DNA of 64,000 bases from NCBI GenBank assembly GCA_958510875.1, contig OY294069.1:167357075-167421074 (forward strand). The letters are read 5' to 3'. Below, one piece after another: positions 1 to 12,039 of the stretch. The notes beneath the pieces were generated by a model. The model was not told the DNA's origin. It ran no database searches and saw only the letters and a list, made by a program, of their open reading frames with translations. This DNA comes from Endomychus coccineus (taxonomy: Eukaryota > Arthropoda > Insecta > Coleoptera > Endomychidae). Every line of letters begins with the position of its first letter. The stretch's first letter is position 1. Both the position numbers and the translations under genes were made by a program.

Positions 1-224
1 ATACCCACATCACAAGGTAATTGAGTTCTATTTTAATTCAGAGCAGTTCAACAATGAAGTAGCCATATAAAAACATACTCGTCCCTATCTGACAGAAATT
101 ATATTACTTTTACTCTAGAACAGGCATACACGGTAATTCTGATGATTGGGACAGCATATTTTGAAGGCTCAAGCTCTAATATCATATCGACAATATACTC
201 AATGTGTGGCTTTTTTGTTTTTAG

Positions 225-386
225 GCCTAGCAACACAGACAATCTTAACAATCCCAGTAAATCATGTGAATAGTACAGATCAAATGGTTAATTTAGCTTT
301 AAATAATGGACAAGTTGTCACGACGTCGTTAGCCAATTTGCAAGCGATGGCGCATACCAACTTATTAACAAACTCGAACAGCTCTG
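225..386 (+). CDS. pdm3: pdm3 exon (N-terminal region)
   Basis: The acceptor is a T-rich tract ending ttttag at 224 and the donor is gtgagt at 387. The exon is 162 nt and starts and ends after codon base 1. It encodes a segment reading LATQTILTIPVNHVNS followed by a hydrophobic/Asn-rich stretch like the region ahead of the POU domain in POU6 proteins. It is read from the splice site, not from the upstream ATG at 146, which lies in the intron. Confidence 0.8.
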
Positions 387-3300
387 GTGAGTAGACACAT
401 TATCCATTTGTCGTAACTTATTCATTAAGGGTATATTTTCTATTCAGCTCATGAATATAGGATTATACCCGATAACTTATTAATATTAGCTACAACCTCC
501 AAGAATCTGGTGAATCACATGACCAGTCCTTTCTTCAAGAAAAGGAATATTATACAATGGGCATGGTTGGAAATATAACGCCAAGTTATTACATAGCGAT
601 CCTGGCAGGATCGCCATGTAATAACAAGGCTCTTAGTAGGTTTCAGTTGGTTATAATTAGGTCGGGAGGTAAGTCATAGCTGATTTCATGGTTTATTGTG
701 ACACACATATAATTCATAGCATTACATACACAGTAGTCACTCGTTGAGACGAACCTAATAACTTGTTAAGACTTCTTAATGACTTTATCAATAATTTTGT
801 AGAGATTTATTTAAACTTTATTATAGAGGGATTCCAAGATCATCGCCTTGTTGTTCTACCGGTCAATGCAAATCAATAAAGTTGTAACCTCGCCTTGACT
901 TCAAGTATTATAACAACTCGACCCTGTTGATGTTACGTTTGATAATCATCACATAACTTTGTTTACTATTTGGATATCGTTACCTTTTATGTTCACTAGG
1001 CCACGATTCAGAATTCCTCGGAGATAGCTCCTTCATCATTCAATTACACTTTTCCAACCAAGTCGAAAATCACGAATATACGAAATTGTTCTTCGCTGAT
1101 AATGTCTCCATATGTTAGATCGATCCCAAAAATAGAATGTACGTACTAATTCCATCATTATTCGTAGGTCCCACCACGAACGGAACAATAGGACCCGGTC
1201 TCCTAGGAACAGCAACTCTCTCACATCTCCTGTCGAACGGAACCTCACCTCCACTCCTTCAGAATCTACCACAGATGATGACCGCATCGCATGCTCAAAA
1301 CCCATCGCCGCTCCTTAGTACCTTGAGTCAAGCCCTTCTGCCTTCACAACCTAGTTTGCACCCGTCGCCGCCCACGCCGCCTCACCGAAATCATTTGAGT
1401 GGAGCGAATCATTATCCAGAATCGAAGTTACACCAACAGTCGATACCCAGCAATTCCACGTCACCCAATGGACTCAACACCAGTCGGATGTCGTCGACAA
1501 ATGGAGAACTAACTATTACCACAACACATGGTCCTAATTCTAGTCAAAGTGGAAAACGTTCGCCGCCACGATCACTATCGCCCAATTGTACTGACAATTC
1601 AACGGCTGATTTGCTGGTCGACTCACCAAGTAAGAAGAATGTTCAAACTAGTGAGATTTATTCAGTAATAATATAACAAGAGAGTGAGAATAAATTGAAA
1701 ATAATTTGACAGATTTTTTGAAAAAATGGCAAACAAGTTTGAACAAAATCTGTCAAATTATTTTCTAATTTATCTAACTCGCGAGTTATATTTGACTAGA
1801 TTATTTTTTGATTCACAAATTTTTACAATAAAAATATATCAAAACATTCTTAACCTTAATTTTTGAGATGTCATTTTATTTAAATGTCGATCAATAAAAC
1901 TATTGATAAATTTAATTCAATTAACTATCAGAATATACGAAAATATCGTTGGATCTTTGTGAATATATTAAAAGACTGATTACTTATCAGAGTGTTTTTC
2001 GAAGTAGTTTCTAAAATATTTTTTGTTATTTCGGCATCAGAAAAGGTACTAAACCGATGATTTGCACTCATTTTATATAACGCGCTGACACATTTAAGTA
2101 ATTATTTTGACAACTATCTGACACTTGCTAAGCAAACAAAAGCTACAGTGATTATTCCCGAGAATAATCACAAGAGATTTATTCCCACTATAATAATGAT
2201 ATAATTGGCTGAAATGTACCCTTGCGACAAATAAAAAAGCATTTCATTGGTTTTAAGAAACGTCAAAAAATAATCATTTGACATTATTAAATTCAGAAAT
2301 ATGACACATCCATTCGTATTTTGGTTTTATTTCCAAAAATTAATCAATCAGTCAATTGTTAATCAATCAAATATTATATCACAAGGCCTATGAAATAATA
2401 AAGATTCTTGACCCAGTATGAATTATATATAAAAATTCTCGGGAAATAGGTCACATTAACACTCTGTTTTAAATATTTTCGTCTTTACGTACGTTTCGGT
2501 CTCATGACCATCATCAGAAGACTTATTACTTCAATAACCCGATTACTTAGAACTAATTACATTAACACAAAGCGTCCTTATCGCAAAAATTTCGTTTAAA
2601 TGCCAACGTCGCCGAAACGAGCAGAAACATGAAATCGGAATTATAACACAGGAATGTTACAGCGTAATATTAAAAATCCCCTAGTTAGTAGAATTATCAA
2701 CAAATACGACCGCATTTCTTAAATGTCTACAAGAGACTAACAGACGAGACCATCTCAAGTGTTCATTTATGAACCAGATGTCATGATTTATTAGGTAATA
2801 AAAGAAGGTCTCTGGCCTCTGAGAAATATTTTAGACAATTCTACCTAAAATAAACTTTTAACATTATAAGGACGCAAGTAGGAATTTGCAAGAATATTAA
2901 TTAATTAAATTAGTATAAATATGACTCAGTGTTTGAACGTCAGTCCTATGATTTACAGAATTGGAGTCACGTTTTATGTGAATCGTCTCCAAAATAGATC
3001 TTTCATAATAATTGGTTTCCTTAGCTAAAATATTAATATTTTTGTAATCAAATTGATGGTTATAATCAAAGCAGTGCTTAGCTAGGGCGGTGAAATTTTC
3101 TAAGTTATTATTTCTTGTGCTATACTTATGGCCAATTCTACTAAATAGTGGATTTTTAATATTACGCTGTAACATTCCTGTGTTATAATTCCGATTTCAT
3201 GTTTCTGCTCGTTTCGGCGACGTTGGCATTTAAACGAAATTTGTGCGATAAGGACGCTCTGTGTTAATACAATTAGTTCTAAGTAATCGGGTTATTGAAG

Positions 3301-6300
3301 TAATAAGTCTTCTGATGATGGTCGTGAGACCGAAACGTACGTAAAGACGAAATTAAAACAGAGTGTTAATGTGACCTATTTCCCGAGAATTTTTATGTAT
3401 AAAGGCCTATAAATTTAATCGATTAAACCATCCAACATATTTTGAGCATGATTTCGCTTGGAAAATAGTTGAATGAACAATAATTTAATAAAAACCCAAT
3501 GGTTTTTATTTTAAAATTATTGTACATGAAAATGTTTGCCAAGAAGCACATTCATGCATATCTAGTGGCATATGGCCAGATTATTTCCTGAATAATTTAG
3601 ATTGATGCCAACAACAAAGAATTGATTTCATTGACAATAAAATTTGACATTTTCTAACAATTTTTTCACAAACATCCTGAATTTAGTATTTTTGCTGAGA
3701 AGCTTTCTAAAGAATCTTACAGCACATATTTTTGTTTTATTCCGAACCAACCATTTGTTGTCCGTGAGCTTTTTGTAACCTCCCTGTGCAGTTTTAATGG
3801 ATATCGGGTTGTAATCTATTCTATCAACAACAAGACAAAAATCAAAACGAAAACGAATTTGGAGGAAGGATCTAGGAATTTAATCACTTATCCAAACAAC
3901 ATTTATTCAGATAATGGTGTTGTCTGATTGGTCTATTTCATAATGAGGGAAATAATCACTCCAAAGTACTACCTGCTCTAAGCGATGACACCATAACTAT
4001 GCAACGGAGGTTGATGTACAAGAATTTTACAAATTAGGCAGAAAGGGTAATTCGAAATATGCATCTAATTTCAAACGCTTCGAATCGAATTGTATAAGGT
4101 AATGTCACTAATTGTACAGACATATTCAGGCTCTGGAATAATCATGGAGAAGTAGGTGTGATGGAAGCTTTCGATCGTGATGTAAATAATAATTAGATCT
4201 AATAAAGCGTCTGGTAAATACGCATCGACCACTTTAATAATGAAATTGGGTAATTATCAATAAGAGATAATAAAAATTATAAGTAATTTATTTAATCGTC
4301 AATTAAGTTTATTACATGAAGAACATTAATAATAATTAAATAGCAATTTGGTTTTTGATATAACAATATTCCATAATTAATCATTTTATCATTTGCAGTT
4401 GTTTTAATTAAGGCTTTATAGGAACACAACGCCAGTTCTATTATTATAAAAGAATTAATTGGCTATTCAGGGTTCAGCCTGAAAGAAGATGTATAATTCC
4501 CAATCTTAAAAACTTTTCGTAGCATAATAGCCTTCATATGTTCCTTTTATATTCGATTAGTTATTCCGAACCATCATAAGCGAATTCATCAACTAATTAT
4601 ACCTTATCTAAATGAGTTTCGGAATTAATTCATTGTAATCGTGCACAAATCAGATCTTCTCCACATCAATTAATGTTTTCTTGACCTCATCGACGTAAAT
4701 GAGGTGTTATTTTACACGAAACATTGGCATTCAGTTCTGAAATATGATATAATGAAGTATTATTGAATTGGTATTACCCAAATTTGTGAAATATTGGGAA
4801 CATTGATGTTTGATTTTCATAATCCATATTTCCAGATAGTCGCGAAGTGCGAATAAGCAACTCTCGCTACAAGAACAAGAGCGGGAAGTTGCCAGTTCTA
4901 GCTCTTATTTTCGTTACTCTCGTTGTTGCTTAACAACAAAAGAATATACCTCTTGTCATTCTCTACGCGCGCTCGAAATGTCACACCATGCAAGTATGCA
5001 GCAAACCATTGACCTACGGTGCAGTAGTGTTGCCAGATATTATGGGTTTTCCCCCCAAAATTTATTTTTTGTCGTCTTTGGTAGGTAAACATCGAAAGAA
5101 AAGTAAAGGAAAGTATTTTATTCTGGACAAGATAACTAGTCACCTTTTGGCATCCCAAAGTTTATCGTCAATCATGGGTTTCCCCAATTCTATATTTCTA
5201 TTAAGACCATCACATACTAGGTTGATGCTATCAGAAGTTATAATGTTCGTTATTTTGCAGATCAACCCACAATAAACCAGACGAACAGCAATGTAATAGA
5301 TGGAATCAATTTAGACGAAATAAAAGACTTCGCAAAAGCGTTTAAACTGAGAAGATTATCGCTAGGGCTCACGCAAACACAAGTAGGCCAAGCTCTTAGC
5401 GTCACCGAAGGACCGGCATATAGTCAAAGTGCAATTTGCAGGTAATTAACACAACCTTGAACTTGAAGCCAGGACACAAACATACTTACTAAAGGCGCAA
5501 CTAAGCTCACGTATTATTCAATTATTAATACTCAATTTCCAATAGTTTTTAGCGAGATGGGCCATTTAGGAATTCTTAGTTTAGAAAATTAGCAACGACG
5601 TACGTTTCGTTAAACGAGTTCTTGATCGAAAGAAAGCCTCATACCCAGTTAATAGAACATGCATTTATTTTGAAAAAATTTTGGTACACGAAAAATTGCT
5701 TGTCATTTATTGTTGTTCTTATTGTAAATATTTTTTCAAAATTAAGGCCTTCTCCAACGAACGACCTATTTCGGATCGTTGTTTGGATTTGAACTATCAC
5801 TTCCATTCCAGATATGTTTCAACTAACAACGATCAACCTGTAGCAGGATCCGAATTCCATTAACGATCAGAGGAACATCCAAGGACTAAATATTACATAC
5901 AATATCATCGAATATCATTTGTGAATACCTACGCATAGTCACTTGGAAAATTATTCTTCTTCTTGATTTGTATATCTCTAGACAGGGAATTTGGCGTACA
6001 AGGTGAAATATAATTATAGAGTCATCTTATATTCTCAATAATCTTATTACTGCACTCTCTACATCCTCAATAATCCTATTAAATGATGATTTACCAAAAC
6101 ATTGCCATTAAGTGGAAGTGTGTAAGAAAAAATTGATTCAAATGCAAACTCTTGAGGATGATAGTGATACTAAAACATAATTAATTATAAACAATGAATT
6201 TCTATTTGACATCTCCAAAGAAATTATTAGAATTGCATACAAGGTCAAAAAATGTACTGACTTTATCCTAAATTTGGAATGTGATAGAATACTATTCTTC

Positions 6301-9300
6301 AATTCCAAATCTGATTGTCAGTAAGGGCAAGCAAAAGATTCTTATAAACATTTGCCATTCTTCGCATTTTTAGATTTTCGTTTCCAGGTAAAAATTATCC
6401 AAATTGTGCTTGCAAAGGAATGATAATTCCATATGAAAAATTCAATTTAAATATTTGTGTCACTCGCGCAGTCACTATTCTCTTTCCGCCTAATTTACTC
6501 AATATTCTGACTTGCTTGAAGATCTCAATATTTTATAATAGAGAGCTTTTTAGTTGAGCTTCCTCCTCTATCTTTAGGATTAGAGATCAAACGATGGGAC
6601 TTATTCAAACTGGGTCAATTCTAGGATGATTCACTGTCTAATCTCATCCCGTTGGTGTTCAGTCAGGGAAACATTCATGCCAATCCATATTTTATTGTAA
6701 AATACTTTTTCATCCTCAAGAATCAAACAAAATGGCTATGAATCACCTTCCAACATATATTTCCTACGATAGAAACCCAATTCCTAAAAAATATATAATT
6801 AATATCTTATTCAGTCTGTATTTTAATACAGTAGCAATGTTTCCATGAGTCGAAAACCCCAACTTTTTTCTCCAACTCCCTTGAAAATTTGCTCATTGAT
6901 TCACCGGTGATTGAAAGTCTTATTTGACCATGTACAAGAGTAGTTCATGGGCAATTTGTTGAACTTATATATCTCAACCACTTTCAATAATATTTCAAAT
7001 AAACATATAAACAACTTAAACAATAAATTCGAAATATATTCTAGTCATTGATGACACCATAACAGAAGCATCTAACTAGTCATTATTTAAACAGTACCGC
7101 CAATTGGATCATTGAAATTTCCTAATATACTCACATCGTTATATGTATCCCCAATTTTAGCAGAATGTATCACTTCCTGGTACATGTTCATGCATCAGTG
7201 CTATTACTTGTTGCATATTCATGAACGTAAATGAAATAATTCATCATCATCATCATCGACAGATCAATAATAACTCAAGCGGTTCCTAATTTTGTCTTCA
7301 GGCTACATCAAAGCGAAAGAATTCAGGACTTAATTAATACAACTGAATGTCCCGACTCTCTATATAAATTGGCATACTGTGCGTTATACTGGATACAATG
7401 AATCATTGGACAGAAAAATCTCAGGCACTGTCGAGTACATTTGTTATTTTCACACATACGTGAGGCCTGAGTTTCTTAGTTGCGCCTTGAATTAGTAATC
7501 TGATCTTAGTAATGTAATTGGTTTTTTCCCAGTGCCCTGGCATCTCAGATGTTTGCAGCCGCGCAACTATCCTCACAGCAGCAAGCAATGTACGTAGACA
7601 ATTATTTGCACTATGATAGATTCAATTTTACACGTATATGATACTGAGTGTGCTCAGCTAAGAGCCAGGGCACTGGCATCCTATAACTTCTGTAGAGCCA
7701 ATTGAAATTTGATAAATTATAGTATGTCAGTGTCCTGTGCCTCTGTTACTTTTGGATTAACATAATAAACTTTTCCTGGGTCAAGTAGGCTTCGTTTTTA
7801 TTCGACACATAATTGATGAAGCGTTTTGTTCTTAAATTATTAGGGTGTGCTTAAGCTGTTAAGCAAAAAACCAGCAAAAGAAAATGGTAAATGAGATAAA
7901 ATTTAGAATTCCAGTTAGAAACTTCGCCGTTTGATAGGTGAAGGAAGTTTGACAAGTCCTGAGCTTGACAATTATTATCAAGCTGTGACCAGTCTGAGCT
8001 AGTCTGCCTAGGTGAAATCGCTCCTGGTGGAATAACGACGTGAGAGGTCGTTGGCAGACAAGTTAGCTCTCTTTTGAATAGAGTTGGATAATTTCAGCGT
8101 TATTTGTTTGGGAACTGAATATCAACATGTGAGCAGTACTCAAAAACAGATTGAATAGTGTGCTCTGTAGATCATGAGGAGCTGCTGGGAAGCGAAGTGG
8201 CTCTTGACACGGAATGATAAACTGAGTTCCGTTGAAGCATTTTTCGCAATGGACCTCACTTGATCGTCCTATGAAAGGGCGCTGCTAGTGATGATACTGA
8301 GCATAGATATTGTGAATTCCACAGGAATAGACATCATCATATCAGGAATCCACGTTCTTGGATAGTATACAAACTTGAATTTTGGTTTCATGAAGTTATT
8401 GCATGACTTGTCCTACGTCTTGCACCTCTGGCTTTATTGCATGATATAGAGGCTCTGGAGTAGAATGCGGTATGAAGTGTAACATCATCTGAAAAGCTAT
8501 GGAGGAGGCAGGACACTACCACCAGATCGTTGATATGTAATAAAAACAAATTTGGCACCAAGACACATCTCTGTGAAACACCAACGTTGAAGGTCTTTCT
8601 ATCATCTTTGGTTAGGTTTATGATTAATTTTCAGAGGACTTTGATATTTGTCGATAAGTGTGATATAGGTAGTGGATGAGAGGCGCATTGCCCAGTTCGA
8701 TTGATGAATTTTCCAAATTTTGCAAAACGGGTATTCATTGGGTAAAACAGATGGAAGATATTTAACTCTCGTTCCCCGAGTTTTCTGTTTGGTGTACAAG
8801 TGCATTCATTTTTCTGTGTTGGCTTGTTCACGATACACAAGATGCCAAAGAATGCCACTGGACTTGTTGACAAACTGAGACCTTAAGGAAAGAGAGTTAA
8901 CATCGCGATTCAAGCTCCAAAGAGAATACTTTTCAGTGATCTCAAGTCAGATCTGGGAATGGAAATGATAGTTTTAAGTTCATAATAATTTTTATCATCA
9001 AATAAAACCAAATCATTGTATGCTCCTATAGGTTCGAGAAATTGGATATAACTCCAAAGAGTGCACAGAAAATAAAGCCAGTTCTAGAACGATGGATGAA
9101 GGAAGCTGAAGACAGGTTAGTATTCGAAATTCGTTTGAGGTTCAATTTGCCATTATCTGAGTTTGATAGTTACATTTACTGTTTCTATAATCAACTGAAA
9201 AATACCTATCTGCTCAATGATTATAAGATCTTGACTCTCTTGGTTGGAGGCTTATAGAATGTGCAATATCCATTAGAAGGATCTACCTTTCGGCATATGT

Positions 9301-11399
9301 ATCATCCATATCTATGTTGGATGGATGATATATGATATCGCTTACTACTATTTGATAAATTTGTTCACGCTAACTCATGGAACCTATTACAGTATCTTCT
9401 CAACATAAACTCTACTCCTCAATGAAAATGGTTTCACGTTATTGTACCAATTATTCGAAAATGAAGAAGACATCTAATAATGCGTATAAGTCTTTCTTAT
9501 TTCAGATACAAAAGTGGGCAGAACCATCTCACGGACTTCATAGGAATAGAGCCATCGAAGAAAAGAAAACGAAGAACGTCTTTTACTCCTCAAGCCCTAG
9601 AACTGCTGAACGCTCATTTCGAAAGAAATACACATCCCTCAGGTATTTACATTACATTAGCTTCGAAATTATACTCTAATAGTTTCTCCTAAGAATGCTA
9701 TTCAAAATATTTTTTTGCGCTTTTTCGAGCGATTGATTCCTACATGTTCACGCCGTTTAAATACCCAGGCGAAGATGGAATCTTCCCAGCTCTCCTACAA
9801 GAGGGTCAGGAAATTACCATCAAGTTATTGGTGAAAATCTTCCGATTTTACATTGCCACTGGCTATGGCGTGCAGTAACAGTCATGTTCATTCCAAAGGC
9901 GGGTAAAACCCAAGCTAAGGCATCCCGCCCTATCAGTCTAACTGACTCACTGACGGACTATCCCTTACACTGTCGTCAATACGCCTACCAAACTGGCCTC
10001 TCAACTGAAACGGCCTTGCATCATCAAATCAGACGATAGCTCGAGAGGAATACGCCCTGGGGTATTTATGGGCATCGAAGAGGCGTTGAGAAGCAAGGAA
10101 TCGGTCCGACACTAGTCCGGTGGATTGGGGCCATGCTATGTAGGCGTACGATAAAGGCGCAACATAACAGATGCGTTGTACAAACCACCACTACAGAAAA
10201 GGCTGCCCACAAAGAGGTGTCCTATCTCCGCTTCTGTGGTGTCTTGTAGTCGATGGACTCTTGGAGAAGTTGGAAGAGGCAGGGTTTTATGCCGATGACT
10301 TGGTTGGCGTCACCTTTGGACGGCACTTAGGGTCACTGTGCGAGCTGCGAAACACTCTGCTCGTATGGTTCACAGGCTGGTCCAAGGTAGGTCAGGATTA
10401 GCAGATAATCCTATATGTAGAAAATGCAGAGAGGTGGAAGACAATGCCTCTCACATCCTGTTGGAATGCTCTGCTTTGACATCCCTCAGTCACCGTTACT
10501 TCGGCGAAGCAAAACTACCCCCAGAAGAACTTATGGAAGCCAGCATTAGCAATATTCTGGGTTTCTGGCGGGCCACAAACCTGCTAGAATAGAATAAGCT
10601 TCTGACCACGGGGTGCACAATGGGTCCAACTAAGTGACCTAAAAGTGTAACTGGGGGTTAAGCCCCTCCCCTCAATTGATGATGATAATGATGATGTTCA
10701 ACATAGTTGATGTCATATCTGACAGGAACCCGATTTGTTCTTCAATAATTTATTACTAGGTGATCAGTGTTCCTGATTTGAAGTGATTTATTCTATATGT
10801 AGGCTGCACATACTTGCACTTGAATGTGCTGCAGTTTTACAACTGAACATAGCGAATATTCTAATTAGACTATTTGTTGCTTTTGCTGCCACCATCTAGT
10901 GAAATATATGTCTCCGACAATCATACATTATATCATATTTTCAACCCCGTTCTACCCAAAAACACAAGGTGGTGACACTGGATCTTCCTCTCATTGAGAA
11001 ACATTTCTCAGTAACTGTTCATCAATTGTTATAACAGGCTTCTTTTATTTTTGTGAATAGTATTGTCACTATTTGCACTGGAAAACTAGTGGGAAGCAGT
11101 TTCATTTGAATCATTGGTTATGGTTATGTCGAATGGAGAATAAATAACCGATTGATTCTTTTAGGATTTCTTTGAATCGATAGTTGGCTATAATTTATTA
11201 ACTAGACACTCACTATTATTGAAATGAATACTGAAAATAAATATAATTATAAATCCATTATTTTCAAATTTTAGGTACAGAAATAACTGGACTTGCTCAC
11301 CAATTGGGATATGAACGAGAGGTCATCAGGATATGGTTTTGCAATAAGAGACAAGCTTTGAAAAATACGGTCAGAATGATGTCAAAAGGCATGGTCTAA
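225..11399 (+). CDS. pdm3: pdm3 / POU6F-type POU-homeobox transcription factor, 3' part (multi-exon, 5' exons outside the window)
   Basis: Nuclear DNA-binding transcription factor of POU class VI; the fly ortholog acts in neurons. Exons are 225-386, 1168-1629, 5261-5441, optional 7533-7589, 9032-9115, 9506-9642 and 11275-11399. Every acceptor and donor is AG/GT and every split codon joins in phase. Without the optional exon the visible part encodes 383 residues. In order these are a low-complexity N-terminal region rich in S, T, N and P; the POU-specific domain (from DEIKDFAKAFKLRRLSLGLT through FEKLDITPKSAQKIKPVLER); a short linker; and a homeodomain starting KKRKRRTSFTPQALELL and ending with the recognition helix REVIRIWFCNKRQALKN. 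The C-terminus MMSKGMV just after the homeodomain is typical of POU6. The first visible exon begins inside a codon, so the start lies upstream of the window. Family assignment is strong; the N-terminal exon set is incomplete. Confidence 0.93.
1168..1629 (+). CDS. pdm3: pdm3 exon (Ser/Pro/Asn-rich linker region)
   Basis: The acceptor is attcgtag at 1167 and the donor gtaagaag at 1630. At 462 nt it is a whole number of codons, with phase 1 on both sides. The phase joins the exon ending at 386 (giving SSGPTTNGTIG) and the exon starting at 5261. The product is low-complexity, rich in Ser, Pro, Asn and Thr, as expected of a poorly folded activation or linker segment. It has no recognisable domain of its own. 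Confidence 0.8.
1688..1775. repeat. Near-perfect 31-nt stem hairpin in a pdm3 intron
   Basis: The arms at about 1688-1717 and 1745-1775 are near-perfect reverse complements around a 27-nt loop; the inner 21 nt (GAAAATAATTTGACAGATTTT) pair exactly. The hairpin lies about 60 nt after the donor at 1630. It could be a short palindromic MITE remnant or a hairpin RNA. Neither can be decided from sequence alone. Confidence 0.5.
2431..3400. mobile_element. Foldback Penelope-like element (inverted arms around a GIY-YIG fragment)
   Basis: Two near-identical arms of about 265 bp (2431-2697 forward and about 3136-3400 reversed) flank a short core. Each outer end starts with TTCTCGGGAAATAGGTCAC and contains the ACGTACGTTTCGGTCTCA block seen at the 3' end of the long Penelope element at 52.8-55.1 kb. 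The core encodes, on the - strand (about 2897-3120), the end of a GIY-YIG endonuclease domain whose last ~80 residues closely match that element, ending SHIYTNLI. It carries no RT and is a non-autonomous relic in a pdm3 intron. Confidence 0.75.
3410..5260. other. pdm3 intron, nothing coding recognised
   Basis: A+T-rich intron. Open frames on both strands around 4898-5275 have no recognisable motif and overlap each other. No transposase or RT motif was seen. Confidence 0.4.
5261..5441 (+). CDS. pdm3: pdm3 exon: first half of the POU-specific domain
   Basis: The acceptor is tattttgcag at 5260 and the donor gtaattaa at 5442. It encodes the first helices of the POU-specific domain, including LGLTQTQVGQALSVTEGPAY, and breaks off at QSAIC plus two bases of the next codon. 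That is inside the helix that contacts DNA. Confidence 0.95.
5442..7532. other. pdm3 intron upstream of the optional exon, no gene seen
   Basis: A+T-rich intron containing only short frames without motifs. No transposon hallmark was recognised apart from short ATC-rich microsatellite-like sequence near 7240. Confidence 0.4.
7533..7589 (+). CDS. pdm3: Optional 57-nt pdm3 exon inserted in the POU-specific domain
   Basis: This 57-nt exon has a strong pyrimidine tract plus cag acceptor (7522-7532) and a consensus gtacgt donor (from 7590). It enters and leaves after codon base 2, exactly like the exons at 5441 and 9032, so it can be included or skipped without a frameshift. Inclusion replaces the Arg after SAIC with a Ser and adds 19 residues rich in Ala, Gln and Ser (LASQMFAAAQLSSQQQ) before FEKLD. 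It is too short to appear as an ORF. The mammalian paralog POU6F2 is known to have an alternative insert at the corresponding place. Transcript support is not visible here. Confidence 0.72.
7780..8600 (-). pseudogene. Non-LTR retrotransposon reverse transcriptase fragment (decayed)
   Basis: On the - strand, 8460-8575 reads VSQRCVLVPNLFLLHINDLV then FSDDVTLHTAFY. These are the conserved RT blocks normally written GVPQGSVLxPxLFLLHINDL and (F/Y)ADD. Farther along the same strand, near 8130, FEYCSHV matches the usual EYCSHVW block at the end of the RT. Stops and frameshifts interrupt it. Jockey/CR1-like RTs share these blocks, but the clade is not certain. It lies inside a pdm3 intron. Confidence 0.6.
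9032..9115 (+). CDS. pdm3: pdm3 exon: second half of the POU-specific domain
   Basis: The acceptor is cctatag at 9031 and the donor gttagt at 9116. It encodes FEKLDITPKSAQKIKPVLER and WMKEAED, the last helix of the POU-specific domain. Its first base completes the Arg codon left open at 5441, which proves that skipping the 57-nt exon keeps the canonical domain. Confidence 0.93.
9506..9642 (+). CDS. pdm3: pdm3 exon: POU linker and first half of the homeodomain
   Basis: The acceptor is cttatttcag at 9505 and the donor gtattt at 9643. It encodes the short linker ending GIEPSKKRKRRTSF and homeodomain helices 1-2 up to HFERNTHPSG. The basic cluster KKRKRR is the N-terminal arm of the homeodomain and a likely nuclear localisation signal. 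Confidence 0.95.
9760..10690 (+). pseudogene. Non-LTR retrotransposon fragment (RT and C-terminal zinc knuckle)
   Basis: The + strand keeps separate blocks in shifting frames: PGEDGIFPALLQEG near 9770; VMFIPKAGKTQAKASRPISL near 9885; GCPQRGVLSPLLWCLVVDGL then FYADDLVG at 10200-10300; and a C-terminal CRKCREVEDNASHILLEC knuckle at about 10405-10475. The last block is typical of the region after RNase H in I/R1-type elements. The element ends in a GATGAT-rich tail at about 10,678-10,697. It is broken by frameshifts, has a large internal deletion, and sits between two homeodomain exons of pdm3. Confidence 0.75.
11275..11399 (+). CDS. pdm3: pdm3 last exon: homeodomain recognition helix and stop
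   Basis: The acceptor is caaattttag at 11274. The exon reads GTEITGLAHQLGYEREVIRI then WFCNKRQALKN and ends VRMMSKGMV with TAA at 11397-11399. The WFCN motif with Cys at homeodomain position 50 is diagnostic for POU homeodomains. A 3' UTR follows, with a candidate AATAAA at 11563-11568. Confidence 0.95.
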
Positions 11400-11600
11400 A
11401 ATCTGTGATTTAAATCTATTATTCATAGTTGTATTTAGTGTAAATAACATTTGTACCCGGACAAAAACTAAGCTGTAACATATTATGTAAGATATATTTA
11501 TAAAATAATTGATCAGTTCTAAAATGTGTTCAGAAACATGCAAGAATTGTTAAGTGCAACTCAATAAATAATTCCAGATATATGTACAATTTGGGAATTA
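11400..11600 (+). terminator. pdm3 3' UTR with candidate polyadenylation signal
   Basis: A+T-rich sequence after the stop codon. AATAAA at 11563-11568 is the first clear poly(A) hexamer. Further AATAAA hexamers occur downstream, so a longer 3' UTR is possible, as is common for neural transcription factors. No coding signal was seen. Confidence 0.4.
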
Positions 11601-12010
11601 AGCAATCCTGAAGGAGGGTTGACGGATTTATCTATTCATCACCATCAATAAGGCATTTGAAATGTTGAAAATCTTTTAAAATTTGTCAAAATTTGAAAAA
11701 CGGATTAATATATGTTCATTTTCGTCTTAGAAAATGATCCTATATGAACTGAATAATATAATGATGTTTTAATTTCTGGAACATTGACCCCAATAACTGA
11801 ACTTCTACATTTATAAATTGTCTAATATCCAAGAAGTTACTTGCTCAAGATGCCTAATCTCCTCAAGTGTGTATCCATAATGTTTCAATTATGAAATCTA
11901 TTAGTATAGCCTATTCATTTGATGTAGTTCCATTAGCGTTCTCATCTATTGAACCAACTCATTGCAGGGAATCTATATTTCAATTCTGAATTATTAGGAA
12001 CTTATTTCAT
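11600..12010. other. Intergenic sequence, nothing recognised
   Basis: A+T-rich sequence after the pdm3 3' UTR. No open frame with a motif and no repeat structure was recognised. Confidence 0.35.
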
Positions 12011-12039
12011 TATATGGGGCGTGTCACGACGTTTTGACA

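Noticed and set aside
146..224. ATG at 146 as start of the first pdm3 exon
   Set aside because: A pyrimidine tract and AG acceptor at 224 with a matching phase show that the coding part begins at 225; the upstream stretch is intron.
4898..5275. Open frames on both strands just before a pdm3 POU exon
   Set aside because: They have no homology motif, and the + strand frame runs through the acceptor at 5260 in the wrong frame for the POU domain.
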